64,000 nucleotides of DNA from Progne subis subis (GCA_022316685.1 JAKJHU010000377.1:124001-188000); one strand, 5' to 3'. Counted from the stretch's first letter, positions 10,493 through 21,364 are shown. Translations and numbers: made by a program. Notes: generated by a model from the letters alone, not told the origin.

Positions 10493-11424
10493 ATGTGCAA
10501 CAGCAGCTCCATCAGCCACTTCCTCCTGCTGGCATTGGCAGAGACGCGGCAGCTGCAGCTCCTGCACTTCTGCCTCTCCCTGGGCATCTCCCTGGCTGCC
10601 CTCCTGGGCAACGGCCTCATCATCAGCACCGCAGCCTGCGGCCACCTCCTGCACATGCCCATGTTCTTTCCTGCTCAACCTGGCCCTCACCTGACCTGGG
10701 CTCCATCTGCACCACTGTCCCCAAAGCCATGCACAATTCCCTCTGGGACACCAGGACCATCTCCTACACAGGATGTGCTGCTCAGCTCTTTGTCTTTCTG
10801 TTCTTCATTGGAGCAGAGGACTATCTCCTGACCATCATGTGCTATGACCGCTATGTGTCCATCTGCAAACCCCTGCACTACGGGACCCTCCTGGGCAGCA
10901 GAGCTTGTGCCCACATGGCAGCAGCTGCCTGGGCCAGCGCCTTTCTCTATTCACTGCTGCACACAGCCAATACATTTTCCCTGCCCCTGTGCCATGGCAA
11001 TGCCCTGGGCCAGTTCTTCTGTGAAATCCCACACATCCTCAAACTCTCCTGCTCCAAATCCCACCTCAGGGAACTTGGGCTTCTTGTATTTTCCATCTCT
11101 TTAGCATTTGGTTGTTTTATGTTCATTGTTTTCTCCTATGTGCAGATCTTCAGGGCTGTGCTGAGGATCTCCTCTGAGCAGGGACGGCACAAAGCCTTTT
11201 CCACCTGCCTCCCTCACCTGGCTGTGGTCTCCCAGTTCCTCAGCACTGCAGTGTTTGCCCACCTGAAGCCCCCCTCCATCTCCTCCCCATCCCTGCATCT
11301 GGCCCTGTCAGTTCTGTATTCAGTGGTGCCTCCAGCCCTGAACCCCCTCATCTACAGCCTGAGGAACCAGGAGCTCAAGGCTGCGGTGTGGAGTCTGATG
11401 ACTGGATGGTTTCAGGAACATTAA
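10493..11424 (+). pseudogene. Olfactory receptor, OR14-like, frameshifted (copy A)
   Basis: Odorant-binding G-protein-coupled receptor of the avian OR14-like (gamma-c) type, normally a single coding exon. It starts MCNSSSISHFLLL with an NSS glycosylation site and has LLGN in the first membrane segment. Around 10664-10694 the copy B sequence is changed by a 2-base loss and a nearby 1-base gain, so the second half of TM2 onward is read in a different frame. The rest is otherwise well kept: MCYDRYVSICKPLHY, KAFSTCLPHLAVVS and NPLIYSLRNQEL, ending at TAA 11422-11424. The frame break makes it a recent pseudogene of the intact copy at 53593-54525. Confidence 0.88.
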
Positions 11425-11429
11425 ACTGC

Positions 11430-12770
11430 TTGCCAAGTTCCGCAAATCACTTCTAATAAGTCATCTTTGTTACTTCTTGTTGGTTAGGTTATGGTTGTTT
11501 TTCCTGTGATTTACTTTATTGATATTGTCCATAAAGAAACGTCATTCTTTGTGTCATTTCTCATTTTGTTTCTCGCCACCTTGCCCGTGGCCACAGAATT
11601 AGTCAATTAAAGACTTCACTCTTGGTGGCTTTAAAGGGAACCAAGGATCTCCCAGGCAAGTTTTCCGCAGAGATGCCCCTTTTGTTCCCTTCTGTGCAGC
11701 TGCAGCAGCAATGTCTGTGTGCAGAGCTGGGGCAGATCAGTGCTGGCACAGCAGCTGTGCCCAGGAGCAGCAGCACTTGGTGTTGCCAGTGCTGCTCCCG
11801 TGGCCCTGCCCCGCTGCCCTCCTGGCCCTGCTGTTGCTGTAGGGCCTGAGTGCTCTCGGGGCCGGGCACAGTGCTGGGGGTGGCAGTGCCGGGGCTGCAG
11901 CAGGGACAGGCCATGGGCACTGCTGGGGCAGCGCTGCCGCCTCAGGGCAGGGCCTTGGGGGCTCCAGGCTCCTTGCCCAGGCTCTCTCCAGAACACGCCC
12001 AGGCCAATGCTCAGCAGAGAAAAGCCCCGTGAGCAGCCCCAGGGTGGCCGTGGGCAGGGTGGGGGCAAACAGCATGGCTGGGGCTCTGCAAGGTCCCTGG
12101 GGGAGACGGGAAGGAGCAGCAGAGCAGGGGCTGATCCATCCCCACTGCGCTGGACACCCCAGGGCAGCATCCCAGAGCGTCCTCATGCACCTGCCAACAA
12201 CATCCCTCCTCTGCAGCCCTGGCCTCTCCCCCAGCTCACACAGGAGCCGCATCCTTGCAGGCACAGACACGGCAGCACTGGCTCAGGAGCCCCTGTTTGC
12301 ACTGCCCAGAGCAGGCGTGAGCACCTCCGTGGTGTTAGTGTGGGGAGATGAACCTGAGTGAGCACAAATGCCATCAGCTCCTGGGGCCAGGAAGGGCTGG
12401 GGGACAGCAGGGAAACCACTCAGGTTTGTGGTGGCCTCTGAAGTCAGCCAGAAAGTTTGTTCGCATGAGCTGTGGGTTTCTTGTGCCACTGCAGACATTG
12501 TTGGTCAGAGCCAGGGCTGCCTGGCAGCCACCCCCAACCTGCCCTGAGCATTTCCTTTGCTTCACCTTGGCTTTCTTTCACTATTCCTGCTACAAATTTC
12601 TTCCTATTGCTCACCCCTCTTCCCTCCCCTGCAAACAGCCCATCCCTGGTTGCCCTTTCCTCTCTGGCCCCACTCCCCATTTCAGTTCCTGAGCTGGCAC
12701 CATGGGAACATCCCTTGGGGAGCAGGATCATCCTCCAAGTGCTTCAGGAATTGTCTGCAGGCTCCTGCAG
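11430..12770. other. No gene recognised (copy A)
   Basis: The 3' flank of the olfactory receptor runs into GC-richer DNA that is well conserved between copies A and B. Open frames on both strands lack recognisable domains. Confidence 0.4.
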
Positions 12771-12779
12771 TGCCTCGTG

Positions 12780-12995
12780 CTGCTCCCTTGCCAGAGGCAC
12801 CACAGGCCAGGGGGGCACATCTGGGCTGCTGTGTCTGGCTGTGGGGCTCCCTGTTCTGGGCAAGGAGGAGGAGCTGCAGAGGCTCTGCAGGACTGGCAGG
12901 ATGGGCTTTGGGGCTGTGAGGAGAAGCTGAGGCACCTGGGCTGCTGGAGCTTCTGGAGAGGAGCCCCAGGGCTCATCCTGCAACTGCTGCAAGGG
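12780..12995 (+). mobile_element. CR1 LINE fragment, plus strand (copy A)
   Basis: The plus strand carries degenerate CR1 ORF2 3' sequence: a CTGGGCTGCTGTGTCTGGCT stretch, GGAGGAGCTGCAGAGGCT and a final GAGAAGCTGAGGCACCTGGG segment. These correspond to the CR1 reverse transcriptase C-terminal coding region in nucleotide wording. It abuts an opposite-strand CR1 piece. Confidence 0.5.
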
Positions 12996-13002
12996 TGGTT
13001 TC

Positions 13003-13330
13003 AGAGAATCACAGAATCAGCAAGGTTGGAGAAGACCTTGGACATCATCAGGTCCAACTTGTGCCCTGACACTGCCTTGTTTCCCCTGAGCCTCCTCTTC
13101 TCCAGGATAAACAACCACAGCTCCCTCAGCTGCTCCTCACAGGACTTGTGTTCCAGAGCCCTCACCAGCCTTGTTGCCCTTCTCTGGACACACTCCAGCC
13201 TCTCCAAGTCCTTCCTAAATTGGGGAGCCCAGAACTGGACACAGCACTCGAGGTGCTGCCCAACCAGTGCCGAGCACAGGGGAAGAATCGCTGCCCTGCT
13301 CCTGCTGGCCACACTGTTACTGATCCATAG
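13003..13330 (-). mobile_element. CR1 LINE 3' fragment, minus strand (copy A)
   Basis: The minus strand encodes the CR1 ORF2 C-terminus: [36 protein letters not shown] and [16 protein letters not shown]. The element's 3' tail lies at 13003-13060 as the reverse complement of the familiar CR1 end (AATCACAGAATCAGCAAGGT on the plus strand). It is 5'-truncated, as usual for CR1. Confidence 0.88.
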
Positions 13331-13568
13331 GAGTGCCAGGGGCTGGATGAGGGAAATGGTGGGGACGGGGTGAGGACAAAGTCTGATTGATTGTCAACTG
13401 TGAAGGGTCTTGATTTTCATACCTATTTAGAATGCATTTAATGTGCTGAGGATCAATATCAATTGGACAGTGTAGATTTAAATCTATAAATATGTACTAA
13501 GTGAAAATAATTTATGCTAATTGTAATCATATCAATGTTTTAAATATATATATATATATTTAAATGTT

Positions 13569-14335
13569 TGTCATAAAGTAGTAAAGTAAAAAGTAGATGT
13601 GAGTAGTGTTACAAAGCAGATGGGCCCCTTGGCAGGTGCTACATGAGAAGAATAAGATACAGGATGCAGTTTGAGATAAGCAGGAGTTTCAAAGCTGGAT
13701 TGGCCAAAGCTGGGATTAGTCCAAGGTCAGGAGATGGGCCCTTTGCAGATGTGATGGGATACAGGATGTCTTAAGCTAGAACTGGCCTTGAGATGGACAA
13801 AGTTGGGACTATTCCAAGGCAGGGAGTTTGGGTGGTGGTTTGATCCATGAAATAATTACTTTATGGAACATAATGCTTAGTTATGTATAACACAGAACTT
13901 AAAGCACACGCACACCCAGTGAGGTTATTCAGAGGACGCGAGGAAGATGCTGAGCCTTCATCTGAAGAAGACCACCAAGAAGCCAAGAAGACCCCCTAAC
14001 AACAAGTGGAGCACGCGCTACGTAGTATAGGGACGTAGATTTTACGAATTGAAAATAGGAGGAGATTTACGAGAAATATTAATGAATATGTATTAGCATA
14101 CAGTATATCAGTTCAAGTTGGATTACTTTGTTTTGTACGTGAGGTAGGGTGAAAACCCCCCTCCGTACCCCGGTCATTTTTGCTTATGCTTTAACCAAAC
14201 ATTACTTTTCTTCAATTAATCACTGCCAAATTTTTGTATATGTTTGATTATAAAATGCTACTTAAATAAAATTGCATTGCTGCTAAATTCAACTTTGTTA
14301 CTTATTAAATTAGACAAATAGAGCTTCATTTAAAA
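13569..14335 (+). mobile_element. ERV LTR at the duplication edge (copy A)
   Basis: The LTR starts TGTCATAAAG and runs to about 14335, where the copy B sequence ends TTATAACA; here the terminal CA is altered. AATAAA lies near 14266. The first ~300 bases match the copy B LTR closely (about 3% differences by eye), while the rest is much more different (about 10%). No primer binding site follows; the sequence enters a CTTTT microsatellite. It is either a solo LTR or the hybrid LTR created when the tandem duplication formed. Confidence 0.75.
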
Positions 14336-15085
14336 CTCTTCCTTCCTTCCTTCATTTTTCCTTCCTCCTTTCCTTCTTTCTCTCTCATTTCTTTCTCTTT
14401 TCTCTTTTCTTTTCTTTTCTTTTCTTTTCTTTTCTTTTCTTTTCTTTTCTTTTCTTTTCTTTTCTTTTCTTTTCTTTTCTTTTCTTTTCTTTTCTTTTCT
14501 TTTCTTTTCTTTTCTTTTCTTTTCTTTTCTTTTCTTTTCTTGTCTTTTCTTGTCTTTTCTTTTCTTTTCTCTTCTTTTCTTTTCTTTTCTTTTCTCTTTC
14601 CTTTTCTTTTCTTTCCTCTTTCTTTTTCTTTTCTCTTTTCTTTTCTCTTTTCTTTTCCCTTTCCTTTCCTTTCCTTTCCTTTCCTTTCCTTTCCTTTCCT
14701 TTCCTTTCCTTTCCTTTCCTTTCCTTTCCTTTCCTTTCCTTTCCTTTCCTTTCCTTTCCTTTCCTTTCCTTTCCTTTCCTTTCCTTTCCTTTCCTTTCCT
14801 TTCCTTTCCTTTCCTTTCCTTTCCTTTCCTTTCCTTTCCTTTCCTTTCCTTTCCTTTCCTTTCCTTTCCTTTCCTTTCCTTTCCTTTCCTTTCCTTTCCT
14901 TTCCTTTCCTTTCCTTTCCTTTCCTTTCCTTTCCTTTCCTTTCCTTTCCTTTCCTTTCCTTTCCTTTCCTTTCCTTTCCTTTCCTTTCCTTTCCTTTCCT
15001 TTCCTTTCCTTTCCTTTCCTTTCCTTTCCTTTCCTTTCCTTTCCATTCCATTCCATTCCATTCCATTCCATTCCATTCCATTCTC
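14336..15085. repeat. Pentanucleotide microsatellite tract (TTTTC, TTTCC, CCATT)
   Basis: A pyrimidine/purine-asymmetric tract shows successive pentamers: (TTTTC)n at about 14399-14590, mixed forms to 14655, a long nearly perfect (TTTCC)n at about 14660-15042, then (CCATT)n at 15043-15082. Each block differs from the next by one base, which suggests step-wise replacement within one expanding array. The very long open frames on both strands (KGKER or FLSFP repeats) are artefacts of it. Confidence 0.97.
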
Positions 15086-15351
15086 CTTTTTTCTTTTCTT
15101 TTCTTTGTTTCTTGGGAGCAGGTGCCCTTACCCTCCCCAAATCACTGCCACTCCACCTCAGCCCTGCACAGCACCTTAAACTCAGCCTTCCCAATTTCAT
15201 GGAAACCTCCTACAAGACACTTCCAGGTCCCAAAATTCCTAAAAGCACCAGCAGCCTTCAAAAACGGCCTCTTGCTTTCCTTCCCTCTACTCCCCTACCC
15301 CAAGAGCCCAAACCACTCCATCCCCCCACTGCAATTACACCCCACATTACA

Positions 15352-15476
15352 CCATCCCATCCCATCCCATCCCATCCCATCCCATCCCATCCCATCCCAT
15401 CCCATCCCATCCCATCCCATCCCATCCCATCCCATCCCATCCCATCCCATCCCATCCCATCCCATCCCATCCCATC
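15352..15476. repeat. (CCCAT)n microsatellite
   Basis: About 25 near-perfect copies of CCCAT (ATGGG on the other strand). It sits 270 bases right of the TTTCC/CCATT tract and continues the same pentamer theme, so it may share an origin with it. Confidence 0.97.
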
Positions 15477-15869
15477 CATGCCTTCTGGGCAGGTAGTCCT
15501 CCCCAAGCAGGCCTTGGATACACCCGGTCATTCCAGGGCAGCTGCAGCTTTTCCTCCCACTCTGTGCCAGGGCCCCACCGCCCTCCCAGGGAACAAGTCC
15601 ATCCCCACATCCCAGCTCACCCTGGCCCCAAGCAGCGTCCAGCCATGGTCCGTGTCCTGGCGCTGCAGGCCCTTGGCAAGAGTCTCTTCCAGGCAGCAAT
15701 TCCTGCTCTTCCCTGCTCTGGGGCATCAGCTGCAAGTTGATTTGCTCCCTGGGCTCTGGCCCAGCCCCAAGCCAGGGCTGGGACCTTTCCCCAGAGCTCT
15801 GCTGGCACTGGCTCGCTTCGGCCGCAGCCCAGCAGCAGACGGAGCTCAGAGCTCCCCGGGGGCTGCCCC

Positions 15870-16170
15870 TCCTGCCCAGGGACAGCAACAGGGGCAGCTG
15901 AGACTTCTGCCCCGGGGCCAGCAGGGAATGCACCCTAGGGAACGGCTGGGGATGGGCCAGACCAGCTGCGGGCTGGAGACCAGCAAAAGCTTCTTCCCCT
16001 ACACGGGGCTTGAGCACTCCCCAGGCTCCCCAGGGAATGGTCACAGCTGCGAGGCTGCCGCAGCTCCAGGAGCCTTTGGACAACGCTCCCAGGAATGCCC
16101 AGGCTGCCTCTCTTGGGCTGTCTGTGCAGGGCCAGGACCTGCACTCCATGATCCCGCTGCCTCCCTCCCA
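15870..16170 (+). mobile_element. Probable CR1 3' fragment, degenerate
   Basis: The order of short phrases resembles the 3' part of an avian CR1: a block on rinsing 'TTCTTCCCC..', GGAATGGTCACAGCTGCGAG, AGCTCCAGGAGCCTTTGGAC and CTGTGCAGGGCCAGGACCTG followed by CCATGATCC. It is decayed and the limits are approximate. The surrounding 15480-16510 holds no gene I recognise. Confidence 0.4.
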
Positions 16171-16516
16171 GCTCAGCCCCTTCTGCAGTTCTCTCCCTTG
16201 GGCTCAGCCTTTGTGTCTCCTCCAGGCGCTGGCAGAGCTCTTGGGGCCGGGGCAGGAGCGTCACAGCCCCAGCGTTCCCCTCTCTGTGACACCACGGTGG
16301 GGACAGCTCCAACGTTCCCTGCCTGGGGACGCTCCAAGGGAAGCGTCCAGAGCCACAGCCAGACAGCAAAACTGAGCGGGCACTGAGCACCCTGGCCTGG
16401 GCTGATGTGCATTGCTGTGCACACAGCTCGGGGAAGGTCCTGCTGGCCACCGCCACAGTGCCACAGGCAAGTGGCACATAGAGGGACAGAGCTCTGCCCA
16501 GGGCTGCCAGGGAGAG

Positions 16517-16770
16517 TTAATTAAAAAAACAAAAAAGACATAAAAAAAGCCAAAAAAACCCAGAAAAACCGACACAAAACCAAAAATTCCCACCACCTAA
16601 AAAGAGAAACAAGAATAACAAAAAAGATAAAAAACCCACAAAACATAGAAAAAAAAGCTCTCCCCAAACTCTCCCTAAAATCAAAAAAACCAATCAAAAC
16701 AAAAGAACAGGAAAGTAAACCAAACCAAATCCAAAATACAAACAAAACCCCAAAAGAAAAACAAACAATA
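16517..16770. repeat. A/C-rich low-complexity tract
   Basis: Runs of A interrupted by C (AAAAAAACAAAAAAG, CAAAACCAAA) with no coding features. The next 600 bases to the provirus edge hold no recognised gene. Confidence 0.8.
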
Positions 16771-17405
16771 AAAGGAGAACTTCCCCCCAGCAGAGCTGTT
16801 CCATCCATCAGTTCTCACACCGGCATGCACAGAAGACCTAGGGCTGCAACAAATTAGGACTCATTGGGCACATTTGCAGGAAAAGCAGGTTTAGGACAGG
16901 CTTTCAGCAGAACTGTTCTCAGTTGAGTGAAAAAGACCCCTTTGGCAGCGGCAGGGCCATTGGAAATGCAGACCCTACACACTCAGGGGAGAAAAGGGCT
17001 CTGAATTCCCCTCCCCTGACACATGAACCCTTCTCCCAGACTGCTTCCCACACAGGATTCTTCTGGAGGACTGCAGAAAGCTGAGAATCAGCTCTGCCTT
17101 CTGCATGTTCTGTGCCCTAAAGCTGCCTGGGAGAAGAAATTTAGGCTCAGCTCCGGTGGCACAATCCCTCCTGGCCCAGGGCACAGCACCAGGAAGGTCT
17201 TTGTGTGCCAAGGCTTTGCTGCAGCCAAGGAAAGCTCCTGGCTCAGGGTCACCTTTCCTGCTCAGCCAGAGCCCCGAGTGCCCCAGCAGCAGCAGAGAAT
17301 GGCAGCATTGGCACGGGCTGGCACGGGAGGGGGAGATTTCCCCCTCGAGAGAGGCTCATACTCCAGTTGTTGCATTCAGGCAGCTCCAGCTCCCTCAGCT
17401 TTGGT

Positions 17406-17410
17406 TGCAC
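17406..17410. repeat. ERV1 target-site duplication, left
   Basis: TGCAC directly before the 5' LTR, matching TGCAC directly after the 3' LTR at 28624-28628. A 5-bp duplication marks an intact integration with no rearrangement of the ends. Confidence 0.9.
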
Positions 17411-18025
17411 TGTTATAAATAAATTCTATTCAAATAATCTATGTTTTAGTTACTTAATTGTTAAGTAATTCCATTAAGATTGTTAATGCTAGCTTCTATA
17501 TAAAGAATTTGCCTTATTCCTGTTTTAATACTGATTTATTACCTTATTTGCTTGTTTGTTAATTAAGAATTCACCTTATTACCTGTATCTCTGCTCCCAT
17601 TCGCCAGATAGTGTCTGAATATGCAAATAAAAAGAACGCTAGAATTCTGGGAACAACTCAAGAACAAGAGACTCTGAAAAGCAGGGAACCAAAGTAAAAT
17701 CCAGGACTGTAGTTGCATTTTAGACTAGTGCAAGAAGTACGGGGGTCCACCGAAGCAGCTTTATTTAGTCGCCGTGACCTGAGAAGGAGTCCCCCATCGC
17801 TGGATGACCCCTGATCAGCGACGCGAAACAGACTCCCCGGCAAGGGAAAAAGCCCGTGAGGGGGGGTGGGAGTCCCCAGCTTTGCTGTGAAGCGAAGCTG
17901 TGTGTACCTCCTCCTCCACGTTGCCAAGGGAGCAAGCAAGCTCTCCCCCAAGGCCAAGCTTGATAATAAAGAAACATACAAAACCAGCAAGTCTCTGACT
18001 CTCTATTATATTTTTTTCCAGAACA
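17411..18025 (+). repeat. ERV1 5' LTR
   Basis: Starts TGTTATAAAT and ends CCAGAACA. It contains an octamer-like ATGCAAAT near 17619 and a poly(A) signal AATAAA at 17965-17970. Compared with the 3' LTR it differs in GTCCACCG versus GTCCGCCG, two bases around GCGACGCGAAACAG, and one G in a G-run. Confidence 0.95.
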
Positions 18026-18030
18026 ATTTT

Positions 18031-18048
18031 TGGGGGCTCGTCCACGGG
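18031..18048 (+). other. ERV1 primer binding site, tRNA-Pro type
   Basis: TGGGGGCTCGTCCACGGGAT begins five bases after the LTR end. It matches the standard proline primer site with a two-base AC insertion after TCC. This is the primer class of murine leukaemia virus and many class I ERVs. Confidence 0.85.
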
Positions 18049-19423
18049 ATTTGGCCACGCCTGAAGAGGGACCGAGGACGGGACGGCCGCTCGCCCTTCG
18101 GACCTCCGGGACAGCTGGCCAAGCGGGAGCAGCCTGGGACCGGCAACGAGGAGGAGCGCCGGAGGGTGAGCATTCCGGCGGCGGGTAAAGGAGACGTGCG
18201 AGTGCGAGTGTGAAAGAGCCGGGGGCCGGCAGCTCGGACCCCCGGAACTGAGTGTGGACCCCTCGGTACTGCGGTTTCGGACCCCCGCGAGGGGGCCGGC
18301 CAGGAAAAGGGGGAAGCGAGAGAATAATGAGTGAGGCATCTCCTTAGGGGCAGAAAGACCCCCCCCGGGCGTGCAGGGGAAAACAGAGTGTGAGTGGCAC
18401 GCATTAGGGGCAGAAAGACCCCCCCTGGGCGTGCAAGGGAAAAAAAATTGTTAGTGGCACGCATTGGGGGCAGGTCCCCCCCCTTAAAGGCTAGAGTAGC
18501 CTAGGAGGTTTTAGAGTCCCTGGAGGGGCGGGAAAACTGTACCAGGGTTGACAGGGTGTCCCCAAACACTGCGGGTGCCGAGAGCTCATGAGAGTCCCTG
18601 CTTCCCAGGACTGAGCCAGACGCACCGGAGAGGGTGTGCTGCCGCGGTCTCAGGGAGGAGGCCGTAAACCCATAGCCCGAGGACACCGGGGTGGGGAGTC
18701 AATGTAGAGGCAAAGCGGGCATCCTGCACACACACACTCATCCCTCTTGCCGAGGCTGCTTCGCTGGGGAGAAGTAGTCAAGCCAGTCCTGGTGGAAGGC
18801 AAAGGGGTCGGGCCCTGCTGGGGTTGATCCTTGGAAACAAGGAAGGGATACCCCCCCAGGTAACCCGTGCGGAGTCTTGACCTCTTACCTCCGTTTCAAA
18901 AAGTGAAGAGGGGGACTGTACTAGTAGCAGGGCAGTCTAGTCCGGGGTTCGGACTGAAGGTGTCCGGCCCAGCGGGGGCTAAGGCGTGGGAAGGTCCTGA
19001 GGCCCGGAAGGGGATGCCAGTACTAGGGACCCTGTCGTGCGCCGCAAAGCGTGTCCAGAGTCTCAGCGGTGAGGCAAGGCGCGGGGGTACATAGGGGGTG
19101 AGGTCATTAGGACTCACCTCAAAGGGGTCAGAAGAGAGTCTGAGCCCCTGGTGTAAGTAAAGTGTGAGCGTCCAAGGAAGTGAAGAAGGTTAGAGAAAGT
19201 CAGTAGAAAGAGGAAGAATTTGTTCCCTAATGAAAGCAAAAGTGTAGGAAAGAGTAGAAAAGCATAAAGTTTAGGAGTTTTATGTTGAAGTGTTCAAGAA
19301 TTAAGTCAGGAGATTTGAAGTAAAGGGAGAAAACCTGAAGAATTTTTTTTTGCGTAAAAAAAACAACCCTGTGTTGCCAGTCAGTAAAGGGCACCTTTGA
19401 AATTTTTTTTCAGTTTAAAGAAA
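18049..19423 (+). other. ERV1 untranslated leader
   Basis: About 1.4 kb separates the primer site from the gag ATG. A 60-base unit (GGGGCAGAAAGACCCCCC... GTGGCACGCA) is repeated about 2.3 times at 18341-18470. A possible splice donor, GAGGGTGAGC, lies near 18164. The packaging signal is expected here but cannot be placed by eye. No upstream frame looks like a clear extended-gag start. Confidence 0.6.
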
Positions 19424-21364
19424 ATGGGACAATGTACTAGTAAGAAAAAGAAATCCCAAAAGGAGAATAACAAAGTAAAGAGTATTCCACCCGGTAGTCC
19501 CTTAGAACAACTTTTAGCTAAATGGGATTCTTTAGAGGCCACAAAAGGACTAGATCAGGTTAAAATGGTGTTTTATTGCACAGAAGTCAGGCCAAAATTA
19601 AAATTACCAGGAGAGTGGCCATGGTTTGGAACACATGATGAGTGGATGTGCTATCAGTTAAACCACTACCTAAGAACTCAGGAAGATCCAGACGTAAACC
19701 AGTTAGCTTATGCTGCTTGTTGGCAAAAGAGAGCCACGAGTAAAGAGACTATAAAAGTCTGCAAATTAAAAGAAAAAGAAAAGTGTGAAAGAAAAGAACA
19801 GAAAGAGGAAAGAACAGAAACTAATCAAAGATGGGACCCTTTAGACCATTTACCCCCTCCAATTTACCCAGAGGTGCCCCAAGTCCCTCAAAATCCTGTC
19901 CCAGTTCCCCTACTAACTTCCCCGAGTCAAACTCAAACTCCTTCAAAACCCTCTCCTCCTCTTCCCCCAGTGGTTCCATCATCACCCCCCCTTAACACCT
20001 CTCCTCCCCAGTCCTTAGTACCTTCTCCCCCTTCTCTCCCAACAGCCCCTTTGCCACCTCCTTCCAATAGTCAAAATTCTTTAGCCCCAGTTATAACCCC
20101 TGCAGTTTCCCAAAACACAACCTCTTCCCTAGCCCCCCTTTCTCCGACAGTACCATCCTCTGTTTCTCCCCCTACAGATTTTACTACCTCCCCCTCACCT
20201 ACAGTAATTCCCCTGCCACCTCCTAATTGGGAGTTAACCAAAACCCCTACAGACTCCTGTGAGTCATCCCGTTCTCCTGGAATTCCCCAGGAATTTGTAA
20301 CTCAGCCAGTGTTATCAGTTAATAATGTAAGAGAAGGACCCTATTGTAACACAAGGTCAAAAGCCTTAAAGCCAGAAAAACTTTTTCCCCTCAGGGAAGT
20401 GCCTATGGGAGGAGTAATTGGAGGAGTGGGATTTGTAAATGCCCCATTAACAGCCTCTGAAGTAAGAGGATTTAAAAAAGAGCTAGGAAATTTAGTTGAA
20501 GATCCCATAGGTATTGCCACACAGGTAGACCAATTCCTTGGACCCAATGTTTATACATGGGGAGAGTTAAATTCTATATTAAACATCTTATTCTCCCCTG
20601 AGGAAATACGAATGATTAGAACAGCAAGTATCAGAATCTGGGAAAGGGAAAATAGGTTGGGGCCACCTGGAGATCATAAATTACCGATAGCTGACCCAGG
20701 GTGGGACCCAAATCGAGAAGAGGAAAGACAAAATATGAGAGACTATAGGTCCTTGATAGTAAGAGGTATAAGAGAATCTGTCCCCAGAGGGAATAATACT
20801 AAATTAGCTTTTGATGGGTCCCAAGAAAAAGATGAGACTCCTGCCACTTGGCTAAATCAATTAAAAAGAAATTTTCAATTATATTCAAGCATAGACCCTG
20901 ATAGTCCTGAGGGACAAGTAATTCTAAAAGTGCAGTTTGTAACAAAGTCATGGCCAGATATATGGAGAAAATTAGAAAAAATTGAAGATTGGCAGGAGAA
21001 AAGTATTAATGAATTATTAAAAGAAGCCTTAAGAGTTTACCTGAGGAGAGAAGAAGAAAAAGCTAAAGCCAAGGCTCGCATTATGGTAGCTGTAGCAAGA
21101 GAAAGTACTGGAGTAGCAGAAAACAAGAAAAACTCCCCCTGGAAATCTAGTGAGGGAGGACCAAGACCCTCATTTAAAGAACCAAAGTCACCCATAGTAC
21201 CACCGTGGGTAAATTTAAAAAGAAGTAACCCAGGAGAGAATAGAACTTGTTATTACTGTGGTGAAATAGGGCATTTAAAAAGGGATTGTAAGAAATTATC
21301 ACTTGATGAGGCTATTGCAAGGGAGCAAGATGCCCTGGAGAGGGTGCTGGAAGGGGAGGATTAG
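19424..21364 (+). CDS. gag: ERV1 Gag polyprotein
   Basis: Structural polyprotein that assembles the particle at the membrane. I use the ATG at 19424 because it gives MGQCTSKKKK, a myristoylation start followed by a basic patch; the open frame extends nine codons upstream. Matrix occupies roughly the first 130 residues. A PPPIYP late-domain (PPxY) motif follows near residue 150, then a long proline/serine-rich stretch. The capsid begins near residue 320, with FLGPNVYTWGELNSILNILF and QNMRDYRSLIVRGIRE. Nucleocapsid has one zinc knuckle, CYYCGEIGHLKRDC, at the end. The frame is 646 codons without a break and closes with TAG (21362-21364), beyond which pol is open in the same frame. It may still be translatable. 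Confidence 0.93.
   Translation: MGQCTSKKKKSQKENNKVKSIPPGSPLEQLLAKWDSLEATKGLDQVKMVFYCTEVRPKLKLPGEWPWFGTHDEWMCYQLNHYLRTQEDPDVNQLAYAACWQKRATSKETIKVCKLKEKEKCERKEQKEERTETNQRWDPLDHLPPPIYPEVPQVPQNPVPVPLLTSPSQTQTPSKPSPPLPPVVPSSPPLNTSPPQSLVPSPPSLPTAPLPPPSNSQNSLAPVITPAVSQNTTSSLAPLSPTVPSSVSPPTDFTTSPSPTVIPLPPPNWELTKTPTDSCESSRSPGIPQEFVTQPVLSVNNVREGPYCNTRSKALKPEKLFPLREVPMGGVIGGVGFVNAPLTASEVRGFKKELGNLVEDPIGIATQVDQFLGPNVYTWGELNSILNILFSPEEIRMIRTASIRIWERENRLGPPGDHKLPIADPGWDPNREEERQNMRDYRSLIVRGIRESVPRGNNTKLAFDGSQEKDETPATWLNQLKRNFQLYSSIDPDSPEGQVILKVQFVTKSWPDIWRKLEKIEDWQEKSINELLKEALRVYLRREEEKAKAKARIMVAVARESTGVAENKKNSPWKSSEGGPRPSFKEPKSPIVPPWVNLKRSNPGENRTCYYCGEIGHLKRDCKKLSLDEAIAREQDALERVLEGED

Larger units (their letters stand above)
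1..14335 (+). repeat. Segmental duplication, copy A
   Basis: This stretch matches 43092-57460 base for base with an offset of 43091 at the left end, drifting by small indels to about 43100 near the olfactory receptor and about 43125 at the right end. By eye most blocks differ by roughly 1-3%. Gene order and orientation are the same in both copies, so it is a direct duplication. The left edge is not visible because the window begins inside it. The right edge coincides with the end of an ERV LTR. Beyond it, copy A continues into microsatellite while copy B continues into a provirus. Confidence 0.95.

Noticed and set aside
14326..15200. Open frames of 200-320 codons encoding KGKER- or FLSFP-type repeats on both strands
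   Set aside because: They are translations of the pentanucleotide microsatellite. All frames stay open because the repeat lacks stop triplets.
15112..16386. 424-codon plus-strand open frame
   Set aside because: It starts in the microsatellite region, runs through the CCCAT array and continues into GC-rich DNA with CR1-like wording. No domain or splice logic.
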